Positions 44,955 to 55,647 are shown, counted from the first letter of the stretch. The stretch is 64,000 nt of DNA from Deinococcus sonorensis KR-87 (GCF_040256395.1 NZ_CP158299.1:1827501-1891500); one strand, 5' to 3'. Notes: generated from the sequence alone by a model not told the origin. Numbers and translations: made by a program.

Positions 44955-44982
44955 ATCATATTCCGTTCCGGTGCATCCGGAA
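44955..44982 (-). promoter_or_regulatory. Candidate promoter region of the NDH-2 gene with inverted repeat
   Basis: TATGAT (44955-44960 on the minus strand) could be a -10 box. The perfect repeat TTCCGG-N5-CCGGAA (44966-44982) would lie over its -35 region. A TACAAT at 44999-45004 is another candidate. The rest of 44864-45104 has no gene. Confidence 0.35.
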
Positions 44983-45104
44983 GGAAGTCTCTTCCCATAT
45001 TGTACACAAGACACGAAGTCCGCGCGAGGGGAGAAGTGCGCCACAGCCGACAGAATTATCAGGAGGACGGCTTCACATACAGTTCATATGTAGTGATCCC
45101 ACAG

Positions 45105-45142
45105 CACGGCGCGGCTGACCGGTTCAGGTCAGCCGCGCCGTG
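45105..45142 (-). terminator. Hairpin after the isocitrate dehydrogenase gene
   Basis: A perfect 16-bp stem (45105-45120 with 45127-45142) with a 6-nt loop, 7 nt beyond the icd stop on the minus strand. No U-tract. Confidence 0.7.
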
Positions 45143-45148
45143 TCCGGG

Positions 45149-46387
<1,239 letters not shown>

Positions 46388-46499
46388 AGCAACGGCACTT
46401 TACCGTACCCAGGACGCAAAGTGCGCCGGTTGGCCCCGACACGGCTGATGTGAAGGCCCCTGCAGCCAATCTTCACGAGAACCTCCCAGGCCGGGAGGA

Positions 46500-46529
46500 T
46501 GCTGAATACACCCTTCAGGGAATTCAGCA
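46500..46529 (+). promoter_or_regulatory. Inverted repeat in the leader of the gene at 46547
   Basis: TGCTGAAT pairs with ATTCAGCA and encloses CCCT-TC-AGGG, giving a nested hairpin that ends just before the AGGAGGT ribosome binding site (46531-46537). It could be an operator or a translation-control hairpin. Confidence 0.5.
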
Positions 46530-46546
46530 CAGGAGGTCTTTCACGA

Positions 46547-46777
46547 ATGAGTGATGACAAAAGCAGTGCAGCCAATCTGGTAGACGCCGCCAAGGCCAAG
46601 GTCAACGAGGGCGCCGACCGACTCCGGGCTGCCGGGCACGAGGCCGCCAGCCATAACGGCGACAACCCGCTGGAGAACCTGGTGGACAAGGGCAAGGCCA
46701 TGGCCGACAACGCCCGCGCGGAAGGACATCACGCGGAAGCGGACCACGAGGCCCGCGAGGCCGACCGCAAGAGCTGA
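46547..46777 (+). CDS. Small hydrophilic, helical stress-type protein
   Basis: A 76-residue protein rich in Ala, Asp, Glu, Lys and His and almost free of large hydrophobic residues. It has no Cys. AGGAGGT lies 9 nt before the ATG, a strong site for this genome. Segments such as LVDAAKAKVNEGADRLRAAG and LVDKGKAMADNARAEGHHA look like the amphipathic repeats of CsbD-like or LEA-like proteins made under stress or drying. The match is by composition and pattern only. A terminator with a clear U-tract follows, so it is a single-gene unit. Confidence 0.7.
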   Translation: MSDDKSSAANLVDAAKAKVNEGADRLRAAGHEAASHNGDNPLENLVDKGKAMADNARAEGHHAEADHEAREADRKS

Positions 46778-46805
46778 GTCCTGATTCACCTGCCGTGATC
46801 CGGCG

Positions 46806-46832
46806 CCGCCCCCGTTCGTGGGGCGGTTTTTT
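46806..46832 (+). terminator. Intrinsic terminator after the gene at 46547
   Basis: CCGCCCC and GGGGCGG form the stem, a 7-nt loop separates them, and TTTTTT follows at once. Confidence 0.88.
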
Positions 46833-46863
46833 GTTGCCGAGCCTAAGCCACTTGGCCTGCCCG

Positions 46864-46927
46864 CCGCTGCCCAGGCAGCGGATGTCCGGCTGACCGGGCC
46901 CTGCCACACTGAGCGTCAGTGCGGCCC
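46864..46927. repeat. Two further inverted repeats after the terminator
   Basis: CCGCTGCC-CA-GGCAGCGG (46864-46881) and CACTGA-GCG-TCAGTG (46907-46921), the latter inside a GGGCC/GGCCC outer pair (46896-46927). No gene lies between 46833 and 47000. Confidence 0.6.
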
Positions 46928-46984
46928 TCCCGCCTTGCAGATGACAGACTTGTGAGAGCAGACACTGTTCTAAGCATCAAATAG

Positions 46985-46998
46985 TTTCAAGCTTGCAA
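46985..46998. promoter_or_regulatory. Candidate MarR operator
   Basis: TTTCAAGCTTGCAA, a near-perfect palindrome (TTnCAAGCTTGnAA), lies directly before the start of the MarR-family gene. Length and position suit autoregulation of the marR-efflux operon. Confidence 0.55.
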
Positions 46999-47000
46999 CC

Positions 47001-47525
47001 GTGAAGGAGGAATCGCCCACCCTGTCCCACTCCCCGGAGGTGCCGGCCGAGACGCCGCTGGCCGCCCAGCTCGGCCACGAGATGAAGACGCTGCACCGCT
47101 ACATCTCCAGCCGCGTGATGGGCGCCATGCAGGAACAGCTGCACGACGACGAGCTGAGTTTCCGCCAGATGGGGGCCATGCATCAGCTGCGGGCCCACGC
47201 TCCGCTGAGCGTCAGCCGCCTGGCGGAGCTGACCGGCCTGTCGCTGTCGGCCACCAGCCACATGACCGACCGCCTGGTCCAGCGCGGGTACGCCGAGCGC
47301 CGCGAGAACCCCGAGGACCGCCGCGCCAAGCTGCTGGCGCTGACGCCCCGGGGCCTGGAGCTGGTGAGCGGCATGGACCGCCGCTTCACCGACGCCTACC
47401 GCGAAGCGTTCGCACACGTCAGCCCGGACGCCATTCAGGCCGCCATCGTCTCGATTCAGGCCATCATCGCGGAACTCCGCAGTGAGTATCCGGACCTCTC
47501 GCCCTGCCAGAAGGAGCAGCCATGA
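47001..47525 (+). CDS. MarR-family transcriptional regulator
   Basis: A 174-residue winged-helix protein. The helix-turn-helix is in LSVSRLAELTGLSLSATSHMTDRL, and the wing holds NPEDRRAKLLALTPRG with the conserved Asp-Arg-Arg. MarR repressors release DNA when they bind phenolic or drug-like ligands. The listed start is the GTG at 47001, but AAGGAGG lies just inside it (47004-47010) and no standard start codon stands at the ideal distance after it. A GTG at 47040 is the next choice. The stop overlaps the efflux pump start (ATGA), so the two are translated together. Confidence 0.88.
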   Translation: MKEESPTLSHSPEVPAETPLAAQLGHEMKTLHRYISSRVMGAMQEQLHDDELSFRQMGAMHQLRAHAPLSVSRLAELTGLSLSATSHMTDRLVQRGYAERRENPEDRRAKLLALTPRGLELVSGMDRRFTDAYREAFAHVSPDAIQAAIVSIQAIIAELRSEYPDLSPCQKEQP

Positions 47526-49456
47526 CCCAGCCCCCCCCGTCCGCCGCCGGTGACCCTCAGCGCATCAATTACGCCGAGGTGCTGGACTTTCCCACCAAGC
47601 GCCTGATCCTGATCGGCACGCTGCTGAGCCTGTTCCTGGCCGCCCTGGACCAGACCATCGTGGCCACCTCGCTGCCGCGCATCGTCAAGGACCTGAACGG
47701 CCTGAACCTCTATGCCTGGGTCACCACCGCGTACCTGCTGGCCAGCACCGCGCTGGTGCCGATCTACGGCAAGCTCTCGGACATCTACGGCCGCCGGCCG
47801 GTACTGATGTTCGGCATCGTGGTGTTCCTGCTCGGCTCGGCGCTATGCGGCGCGGCCGGTGAGCCGTTTCTGGGCGGCGTCTTCGGCGGAGGCATGATGG
47901 AACTCGTGGTGTTCCGCGGCCTGCAGGGCCTGGGCGCCGCCGCCCTGACCTCGGTGGCCTTCTCGATCATCGCCGACATTTTTGCGCCGGCCGAGCGTGG
48001 CCGCTACCAGGGGCTGTTCGGCGCGGTGTTCGGCCTGAGCAGCGTGATCGGTCCGCTGCTGGGCGGCTTCCTCACCGACCACGTGTCGTGGCGCTGGGTG
48101 TTCTACGTCAACGTGCCAATCGGCCTGATCGCGCTGACCTTCATCATCCTGAAGATGCCGACCCTGGCCAGCGGCCTGAAGCCGAAGATCGACTACCTGG
48201 GCGCCCTGCTGATCGTGCTGTTCAGCGTACCGCTGCTGCTGGCGCTGACCTTCGGGGCCGACAGCGCCAACTACGGCTGGACCGATCCGGTGGTGCTGGG
48301 CCTGTTCGCCGTGAGCGCTGTGGCCCTGGGTCTGTTTCTGTATGTGGAGTCACGCCACGAGAGCCCGATCCTGCCGCTCACGCTGTTCCACAACCCCACC
48401 TTCGCCTGGGGCGTGACCGCCCGCTTCTTCATCGGCGCGGCCTTCCTGGGCGCCATCCTGTTCCTGAGCCTGTATCTGGTGAACGTGCAGGGCGTGTCGG
48501 CCACCGCCGCCGGCACCGCCACCATTCCGCTCACCGCCGGCCTGATCTTCGGGGCCATCGTCAGCGGTCAGCTGGCCTCGCGGCTGGGGTACTACAAGAT
48601 CCTGATCATCGTCGGCCTGTGCCTGATGATGGGCGGCTTCCTGCTGCTCAGCACCCTGAACGCCGACACCCCGTATGCACGCGTGGTGCTGTACATGGTG
48701 GTGCTGGGCCTGGGCATCGGGCCGGCGCTGCCGCTGTTCAACCTGGCAATCCAGAACGCGGTCAAGCCCTGGGAGATCGGGGTGGCCACCAGCTCGGGCC
48801 AGTTCTTCCAGCAGATGGGCAGCACCATCGGCACCGCCGTGTTCGGCGCGGTGTTGAGCAGCGTGCTGGCCAGCCAGATCACCAGCAACCTCAAGCCGGT
48901 AATTGCCTCGGCCCCGCCGGCCCTCCAGGCGCAACTCCAGAGCTTCAGTGCGCCCAAGTCGGGCAATTCGGGCGGCCAGAGCACCTTCGACGTGGCGGCG
49001 GCCAAGGCCAGCGCGGCCACCGGCATCCGCAAGGGCTTTGACGCCACCTTCCAGGCCATCTCCGGCGCGGTGGGCAGCGGCAACATCTCGGCGGTGCAGG
49101 CGCTGGCGCAGAATCCGCAGCTGCCGGAACAGCTGCGGACCCAGCTCGGCACCATTCCGGCGCAGGCCATCGCCTCGGAGCAGGGCCGCGCCCAGATTCT
49201 GACCGGCATCCGCCAGGGTCTGACCGCCGCACAGACCCAGACGGTGCAGCAGACCAATACCACCCTGGACAAGGTGGCGCGCGCGCTGAAGGTCAGCTTC
49301 GCCAACACGGTGAGCCGCATCTACCTGATCAGCATTTTCGTGGCGCTGCTGGCCCTGCTGGCCGTGCTGCCGATGCCGAACCTGCGGATGCCCACCCGCG
49401 GCAAGGGTGAGGGCGAGGGCGGCCCGCAGCGCGCCCCGGTGCACGTCGAGATCTGA
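47522..49456 (+). CDS. DHA2-family multidrug efflux MFS transporter (EmrB/QacA type)
   Basis: A 644-residue membrane protein with about 14 membrane segments. The family signatures are [17 protein letters not shown] in the first helix, [16 protein letters not shown] (motif A) and [14 protein letters not shown] (motif C). Between the last two membrane segments lies a loop of about 150 residues (from residue about 450), rich in Ala, Gln and Ser, longer than in most members. It exports drugs or toxic compounds by proton antiport, probably under control of the MarR protein encoded just upstream. Confidence 0.92.
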   Translation: MTQPPPSAAGDPQRINYAEVLDFPTKRLILIGTLLSLFLAALDQTIVATSLPRIVKDLNGLNLYAWVTTAYLLASTALVPIYGKLSDIYGRRPVLMFGIVVFLLGSALCGAAGEPFLGGVFGGGMMELVVFRGLQGLGAAALTSVAFSIIADIFAPAERGRYQGLFGAVFGLSSVIGPLLGGFLTDHVSWRWVFYVNVPIGLIALTFIILKMPTLASGLKPKIDYLGALLIVLFSVPLLLALTFGADSANYGWTDPVVLGLFAVSAVALGLFLYVESRHESPILPLTLFHNPTFAWGVTARFFIGAAFLGAILFLSLYLVNVQGVSATAAGTATIPLTAGLIFGAIVSGQLASRLGYYKILIIVGLCLMMGGFLLLSTLNADTPYARVVLYMVVLGLGIGPALPLFNLAIQNAVKPWEIGVATSSGQFFQQMGSTIGTAVFGAVLSSVLASQITSNLKPVIASAPPALQAQLQSFSAPKSGNSGGQSTFDVAAAKASAATGIRKGFDATFQAISGAVGSGNISAVQALAQNPQLPEQLRTQLGTIPAQAIASEQGRAQILTGIRQGLTAAQTQTVQQTNTTLDKVARALKVSFANTVSRIYLISIFVALLALLAVLPMPNLRMPTRGKGEGEGGPQRAPVHVEI

Positions 49457-49474
49457 GCGCGAACGCCGTTCCGT

Positions 49475-49507
49475 GAACATGCCAGCCTGTAATGGGCTGG
49501 CATGTTC
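49475..49507 (+). terminator. Hairpin after the efflux pump gene
   Basis: GAACATGCCAGCC pairs perfectly with GGCTGGCATGTTC across a 7-nt loop, 18 nt after the stop. It is followed by TGTTGG. Confidence 0.65.
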
Positions 49508-49519
49508 TGTTGGAAGAAG

Positions 49520-49525
49520 TAAGGT
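49520..49525 (+). promoter_or_regulatory. -10 box of the nuclease-like gene (leaderless type)
   Basis: TAAGGT ends 5 nt before the ATG at 49531. Confidence 0.4.
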
Positions 49526-49530
49526 GGGCC

Positions 49531-50073
49531 ATGACGCACTCGACCGGTCCGGCCTGGATGCTTGACCTGGGCAGTCTTCCCTTTACCGCCGCGCAGCGCG
49601 ACCTGTTCAGGGCAGGGACGCTCGCGCCGACATGGGCCGCGCAGTACCCGGAGCTGTTTGACGCCGACGACCTAAGGCTCACCCGAACGCAGGCCCACAA
49701 CCATTACTTCGAGTGGCTGGCCGCCATCGTGCTGTATCACTCCACCGGCTACCTGAGCCTGATCGAGAAGTACGAGCCGTTCGGGAAGCCGAGGGCAGGC
49801 AGACCGCACCAGCGCAAGTTCCAGGTGGTCGAGCAGCTGTTCGGCGACGGTTCGGAAATGCTTGCCCTGATGAAGCGGCAGGACCATCCGACATACGGAG
49901 GTACTCAGGCCCCGGACCTGCTGGTGTATGCCCCGGATCTCAGCGACTGGTTCTTCTGCGAGGTCAAAGGCGACAAGGACACGCTTAAACCAGCGCAGCG
50001 CCTGTACTTTGCCGATCTGGCGCAGGTGGGTGGGCGGCCGGTTCGCCATCTGCACTTCCACCTGCTGCCCTGA
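49531..50073 (+). CDS. VRR-NUC-like (PD-(D/E)XK) nuclease-domain protein
   Basis: A 180-residue protein. The ATG at 49531 follows a -10 box; an ATG at 49492 lies inside the terminator of the upstream gene. The C-terminal half has APDLLVYAPDL, then WFFCEVKGDKD, then LKPAQRLYFADL, the pattern of the VRR-NUC branch of PD-(D/E)XK nucleases, with the catalytic Asp (PDL), Glu and Lys (EVKG) and a conserved Gln. The N-terminal half is not recognised. No helicase or partner gene adjoins it, so a role in repair, restriction or defence cannot be decided. Confidence 0.7.
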   Translation: MTHSTGPAWMLDLGSLPFTAAQRDLFRAGTLAPTWAAQYPELFDADDLRLTRTQAHNHYFEWLAAIVLYHSTGYLSLIEKYEPFGKPRAGRPHQRKFQVVEQLFGDGSEMLALMKRQDHPTYGGTQAPDLLVYAPDLSDWFFCEVKGDKDTLKPAQRLYFADLAQVGGRPVRHLHFHLLP

Positions 50074-50115
50074 GACTTGTGTATGCCACGCCCTGCTTCA
50101 CCGCCCTGGACCTCT

Positions 50116-50121
50116 TATTGT
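50116..50121 (+). promoter_or_regulatory. -10 box of gnd (leaderless type)
   Basis: TATTGT ends 6 nt before the ATG at 50128. Confidence 0.5.
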
Positions 50122-50127
50122 GTCGGT

Positions 50128-51612
<1,485 letters not shown>

Positions 51613-51626
51613 AGTACGGCACTGAA

Positions 51627-51657
51627 GGGCGGGGGCAGAACTCAATGGCCCCCGCCC
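51627..51657 (+). terminator. Hairpin after gnd
   Basis: GGGCGGGGGC pairs with GCCCCCGCCC across an 11-nt loop, 14 nt after the stop. No U-tract. Confidence 0.6.
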
Positions 51658-51762
51658 CGGTGGGCCCGCTCAAGGCGACGGATTAGCCGGCCTAGTAGGA
51701 CCTTCAGGGTCAGGGCTGGATGGCCAGCGCCGTGAGTCGGAACCCTGCCTTCTGGCCGCAGG

Positions 51763-52422
51763 TTACCAGTCGCGCACGAAGCGGCCCGCGTCGGCATTCC
51801 AGCGCAGCGTCAGGGCGCGGGTGGCTGTGTCCACGTTCACCCCGGCGGCCTCGCAGCGCTGCCGAGCGGCTGCGGGCAGGGTCGCCAGCACGGTGAGCGT
51901 GGCACTGGAGCGGGCCGGCAGGTAGGTCGTTCCAAAACTCACGCCCCGCAGGCAGGCCGGTCCGTCGGCGGGCACAAAGTCGCGTGCTCCTATGGCCGGA
52001 ACCAGCTGCCGTTCCTGCACGTCGGTGGCGTTCAGGTCGGCACCCACGCGCTGGAAGCGGGTGCTGAGGGTGCAGCGGCCAGCAACGCACCACTCGCTGT
52101 TCATCACCATCACCGTGTCTGGCCCGGCGTTCCGGTACAGGGCTGCCCGCAGCACCCCCACACTGTTCTGGCCGTCCGGCAAGCGTAGCAGGGCGCGCAG
52201 TTCCAGGTAGTTATGCGGGCGGTCTACCAGGCCGCCCAGCGTCTGCATCGCTGCGCCCCAGTCCAGGCCCTGCCGTTTCAGGGCGGCCAGCGGGCTGCGG
52301 TCGGTGTCCGGCGGTGTCCAGGCCTGATAGAAGCGGCCCATGGTATCCAGAATGCCTGCAGACTCTGCCGCCGCCGGGCCGGACAGGCCGGTCAGCAGGG
52401 CCAGGGTTACAGGTACTCTCAT
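51763..52422 (-). CDS. Secreted protein of unknown function
   Basis: A 219-residue protein with a signal peptide (residues about 1-19, ending GPAAA). The mature part has four Cys residues, two of them close together in SEWCVAGRCTLS, consistent with a disulfide in an exported protein. The second half reads as beta-rich (TLSTRFQRVGADLN, GTTYLPARSSATLTVLATLP). I do not recognise a family. TAGGAT lies 8 nt before the ATG. It stands alone between gnd, with which it converges, and the divergent RlmI-type gene. Confidence 0.7.
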   Translation of the reverse strand: MRVPVTLALLTGLSGPAAAESAGILDTMGRFYQAWTPPDTDRSPLAALKRQGLDWGAAMQTLGGLVDRPHNYLELRALLRLPDGQNSVGVLRAALYRNAGPDTVMVMNSEWCVAGRCTLSTRFQRVGADLNATDVQERQLVPAIGARDFVPADGPACLRGVSFGTTYLPARSSATLTVLATLPAAARQRCEAAGVNVDTATRALTLRWNADAGRFVRDW

Positions 52423-52430
52423 GTGCTCTC

Positions 52431-52436
52431 ATCCTA
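52431..52436 (-). promoter_or_regulatory. Candidate -10 box of the secreted protein gene
   Basis: TAGGAT on the minus strand is followed by 8 nt and the ATG. Confidence 0.4.
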
Positions 52437-52513
52437 CCGAATACAGGCAGATGCACTCCATGCAGAAGTTCAAATTCTGACATGTGCCCTGCCCCATGCG
52501 GGCGAGTGGCTTA

Positions 52514-52579
52514 GGAAGGCCTGTCGACCCGCAGGGTACCGGGCCGCCCTGCTCTGGCCGTTGGGCTAACCGGCCTTTC
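52514..52579. repeat. Cloverleaf-like inverted-repeat element
   Basis: An outer pair (GGAAGGCC with GGCCTTTC, one mismatch) encloses GCAGGG/CCCTGC and GGCCG/CGGCC hairpins in 66 nt. On the minus strand the middle part resembles a tRNA D-arm (TAGCCCAACGGCCAGAGC), but no valid anticodon loop or T-arm can be made, so it is not a working tRNA. Confidence 0.4.
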
Positions 52580-52669
52580 AGGATGGACCGTGGGACCCAC
52601 ACTGACCTGTTCGTAGACCTTGCCTTCCAGAGGGGGGATAGGGTTCCAGAGCGTCCGGGTGTCTTCCCG

Positions 52670-52675
52670 TATCCT
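52670..52675 (+). promoter_or_regulatory. -10 box of the RlmI-like gene (leaderless type)
   Basis: TATCCT ends 6 nt before the ATG at 52682. Confidence 0.5.
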
Positions 52676-52681
52676 GACCGG

Positions 52682-53851
52682 ATGCGAGTGACGGTCAAGG
52701 CGAGTGCAGAGCGGCGGTTGCGTGGCCGGTATCCTTTCGGGCACCGGGGCGACATCTTGACAGCGGACGCGGGCATTGCGCCCGGAGACGTGGTGGACGT
52801 TCACGCTGAAGGTGGCCCTTTCATCGGGCGTGGGTATTTCAATCCGGATGGGGCCACCCCGCTGCGGATGCTGACGGTGCAGCGTGAGGCCATTGATGAA
52901 GCCTTCTACCGCCGCCGCATCCGCGAGGCGCTGGCCCGGCGTGAGGGGCGCATCCACGGCACCGACGCGATGCGCGTGCTGCATGCCGAGGCGGACGGTC
53001 TGCCAGGTGTGGTGGCCGACCTGTTTGGCAGCACCCTGAGCGTGCAGCTGAGGAACGCTGGCGTGGAGCGCCATCGCGAGCTGATTCTGAAGGCGTTGCA
53101 GGCGGAGACTGCGGCCACGGCCGCGTTCGAGCGCAGCGACACGTCGGAGCGGGAGCGGGAGGGCATGGCGCAGCAGAAGGGCGCGCTGTGGGGCACGCTG
53201 CCGGAGCGCGTGACCTTCCACGAGGACGATCTGGAACTGTACTTCCGGCCGCTGGAGGCGCAGAAGACCGGCTTCTTCCTGGACCAGCGCGACAACCGTC
53301 GCCGGATGCGGGCGCTGGTTCAGCCGGGCGAGGGGTTTCTTGACGTGTATTCCTACACCGGCGCCTTCAGCCTGCATGCGGCGCGGGCGGGAGCAAAAAC
53401 GCTCGCCATCGACAAGGACGGGGTGGCGCTCTCGACGCTGGAGGCGGTGGCGCGCACCAACCGGGTGGGCGCGCAGGTGGGCCTGAGGCTCGGCGACGCG
53501 CTGGAGGTGCTCAAGCGGCTGGAGGGCGAGCGGCGAAGCTTCTCGGCGGCGGTGCTGGACCCGCCCACCCTGGCCAAGCGCCGGGACGACGTGCCGCGCG
53601 CCAAACGGGTGTTCACGGAGGGCGCCACCAGCGTGCTGAAGATGCTGGCACCGGGCGGCCACCTGCTGATCAGCACCTGCGCGCACTACATCGGGGTGCA
53701 GGACCTGCTGGACGCGGCACGGGTCGCGGCGGCCGAGGCTGGCTGCGCGGCGGAGGTGCTGGACATCACCTATCAGCCGGCCGACCACCCGCACATGCTG
53801 CACGTGCCGGAGAGCCTGTACCTGAAGAGTGTGCTGCTGCGCCGCGAGTAA
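52682..53851 (+). CDS. Class I SAM-dependent rRNA methyltransferase, RlmI-like (PUA plus methyltransferase)
   Basis: A 389-residue protein that probably methylates a cytosine of 23S rRNA. The N-terminal 80 residues form a PUA-like RNA-binding domain (RRLRGRYPFGHRGDILTADA). A central EEHGD-like connecting part follows, and the Rossmann methyltransferase opens with FLDVYSYTGAFSLHAARAGA. DPPTLAKRRDD is the DPP motif, and LLISTCAHYIG carries the catalytic Cys region. An Arg/Glu-rich insert (ERSDTSEREREGMAQQKG) is unusual. The ATG at 52682 was chosen over a frame open from 52484 because of the promoter and the PUA start. Confidence 0.9.
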   Translation: MRVTVKASAERRLRGRYPFGHRGDILTADAGIAPGDVVDVHAEGGPFIGRGYFNPDGATPLRMLTVQREAIDEAFYRRRIREALARREGRIHGTDAMRVLHAEADGLPGVVADLFGSTLSVQLRNAGVERHRELILKALQAETAATAAFERSDTSEREREGMAQQKGALWGTLPERVTFHEDDLELYFRPLEAQKTGFFLDQRDNRRRMRALVQPGEGFLDVYSYTGAFSLHAARAGAKTLAIDKDGVALSTLEAVARTNRVGAQVGLRLGDALEVLKRLEGERRSFSAAVLDPPTLAKRRDDVPRAKRVFTEGATSVLKMLAPGGHLLISTCAHYIGVQDLLDAARVAAAEAGCAAEVLDITYQPADHPHMLHVPESLYLKSVLLRRE

Positions 53852-53887
53852 GCTGCGCCGGGAACACTTGCCGGGCGGCGGCGGGGG

Positions 53888-53893
53888 TACCCT
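53888..53893 (+). promoter_or_regulatory. -10 box of the gene at 53899 (leaderless type)
   Basis: TACCCT ends 5 nt before the ATG. Confidence 0.45.
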
Positions 53894-53898
53894 GACCC

Positions 53899-54210
53899 AT
53901 GACCCGCACACAGACGGCCATCCAGTTTGCCAGCCCGACCATCGTGCCGTACCAGGGCGGCTGCGTCACTGAGCCGGCCTTCTTCGCGCTGGACTACCTG
54001 GTGAACTGGCGCGCCGACGTCACGGTGGCGGGCGTGCTGCATCCGGACGCCCCGGTGCTGCCGCTGCTGAAGGCCGTGCTGGCCGATCCCCAGCAGTACC
54101 GGGTGACGCCGGAGCAGGCCGAGGCGGCTCGGGCCCAGTTTCTGGAGCAGGCGGGTCAGGCGCTGGAGCAGCAGGGCGGTCAACGGGCCTGGCTGGAGCG
54201 CGAATTCTGA
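53899..54210 (+). CDS. Small protein of unknown function
   Basis: A 103-residue soluble protein that I do not recognise. The first half carries two short hydrophobic segments (PAFFALDYLVNWRADVTVAG) and the second half is helical and rich in Ala, Gln and Glu (TPEQAEAARAQFLEQAGQAL). It has one Cys and no signal peptide. It converges with the MocR gene, with 15 bp between stops. Confidence 0.65.
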   Translation: MTRTQTAIQFASPTIVPYQGGCVTEPAFFALDYLVNWRADVTVAGVLHPDAPVLPLLKAVLADPQQYRVTPEQAEAARAQFLEQAGQALEQQGGQRAWLEREF

Positions 54211-54225
54211 ACATCAGGTGCGGGC

Positions 54226-55641
54226 TCAGCCCAGCACCCGTTTCAGCAGGCGCACGCCCTCGCGCAGCTGCTCCGGCGTCAGGTGCGCGAAGGCCAGCAG
54301 CAGGGCGGGCGGCTGAGCGTTCACGCTGTACTCCGCCACCCCGCTGACCCCCACGCCCATGGCGGCCGCCCGGTCCTGCACCTCCGTTTCCTGCTGCGTG
54401 GCGGGAAGCGGCAGATACAGGTGCAGCCCGGCGCGGACCGGGCGGGAGCTGAGCTGCGGGAGTTCGGCGTGCAGGGCGGCCTCCAGCACCTCGGCGCGGT
54501 GCGCCAGCTGGGTCCGGGCACGGCGCAGATGCCGGCCGTACCCCCCCGACGTCAGGAAGTCGGCCAGGGCCAGCGCGTCCAGGGTCGGCGGGTGCCGGTC
54601 AGTGAGCGGCCGGGTGCGGGCCAGCACGTCCAGCACCTCCGGCGGAGCCACCAGGTAGCCGCTTCTCAGCGCCGGCGCAAGGCTCTGGCTGAAGGTGCCG
54701 AGCAGGATCACCTGCTGCGGCGCCTGGGCCTGGAGCGGTGCCGGGGGGCGGGCCGTGTGGTGAAAGTCCGCGGCGTAGTCATCCTCAATGATGAAGGCGC
54801 CTGCCGCTTCGGCCCACTGCAGCAGCTGGGCCCGCCTGGACGCGCTGAGGGTGGCGGTGGTCGGAAACTGGCAGCCGGGCGTCAGGTACAGCAGCGACGC
54901 CGAGGCCGGCAGCCCGGCCGGGTCCAGGCCCTGGGCGTCCACGCCTGCCGGAACCAGCGCGGCGCCGGTCGCCGCGAAGGCCCGGCGGGCACCGGGGTAG
55001 CAGGGATCCTCCACCACCGCGGTGCGGCCCGGCTCCAGCCACGTGCGGCCCAGCAGGTCCAGCGCCGACTGGGTGCCGCCGGTCAGCATCACCATGTCGG
55101 GCGTGACCTGCGCGCCCCGCTCGCGGCTCAGCCAGCCGGCGATGGCCCGCCGGGTGTGCAGCGGCCCCAGCTCTCCTGCGTCGAGCGTCAGCTGGGCCAG
55201 TTGCTCGGCCTGCCGGGCCAGCGCCTCGGCCCACAGGCCAGACGGAAACAGGCCTGCCGGCTGACCGATGCGGAAATCCACCTGGTACTGGGCTGGGGCG
55301 TCTGCCCGCTGCCCGCTGAGCGCCCGCACGGCCCAGCTGGACAGCGGCACCGCCGGAGGGTGGCGCACCGGAGTGCTCGCCGCTGCCGCAAACGGCCCGC
55401 TGGCCACGTAGGTGCCGCTCTGCGGGCGCACCTCCAGATAGCCTTCGGCCTGCAGCTGATCCAGGGCGTCCTGGACGGTGGCCCGGCCCATGCTCCAGGC
55501 ACGCGCCAGGCTGCGAGCGCCCAGCCGCTCGGCCGGCGGCAGGTCGCCGCGCTGCACCGCGTCTCTCAGGGTGCGGGCGGCGCGGGTGTGCTGCGGTTCG
55601 CCCGGCAGGGCCGGCAGCAGGGGAGGCGTCCTGGGAGCCAC
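54226..55641 (-). CDS. MocR-type regulator: GntR DNA-binding domain fused to aminotransferase domain
   Basis: A 471-residue fusion. Residues about 20-85 are a GntR winged helix (LGARSLARAWSMGRATVQDA, EGYLEVRPQSGTYV). The rest is a fold-type I aminotransferase domain with the PLP region: MLTGGTQSALDLLGRTW, EDPCYPGARRAF and LLGTFSQSLAPALRSGYLV. In that last motif the usual Lys that holds PLP (S-K-x-x-x-P) is replaced by Gln (SQSLAP), so PLP may not be bound as a Schiff base. MocR proteins such as PdxR often control vitamin B6 genes. The GTG at 55641 is 6 nt after TACGCT; a Met start at 55662 lies upstream of that box. Confidence 0.87.
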   Translation of the reverse strand: MAPRTPPLLPALPGEPQHTRAARTLRDAVQRGDLPPAERLGARSLARAWSMGRATVQDALDQLQAEGYLEVRPQSGTYVASGPFAAAASTPVRHPPAVPLSSWAVRALSGQRADAPAQYQVDFRIGQPAGLFPSGLWAEALARQAEQLAQLTLDAGELGPLHTRRAIAGWLSRERGAQVTPDMVMLTGGTQSALDLLGRTWLEPGRTAVVEDPCYPGARRAFAATGAALVPAGVDAQGLDPAGLPASASLLYLTPGCQFPTTATLSASRRAQLLQWAEAAGAFIIEDDYAADFHHTARPPAPLQAQAPQQVILLGTFSQSLAPALRSGYLVAPPEVLDVLARTRPLTDRHPPTLDALALADFLTSGGYGRHLRRARTQLAHRAEVLEAALHAELPQLSSRPVRAGLHLYLPLPATQQETEVQDRAAAMGVGVSGVAEYSVNAQPPALLLAFAHLTPEQLREGVRLLKRVLG

Positions 55642-55647
55642 CCGGCC

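Noticed and set aside
52514..52579. A tRNA gene on the minus strand
   Set aside because: The D-arm-like string has a mismatch, the anticodon loop would be 10 nt without U33, and the T-arm is missing.
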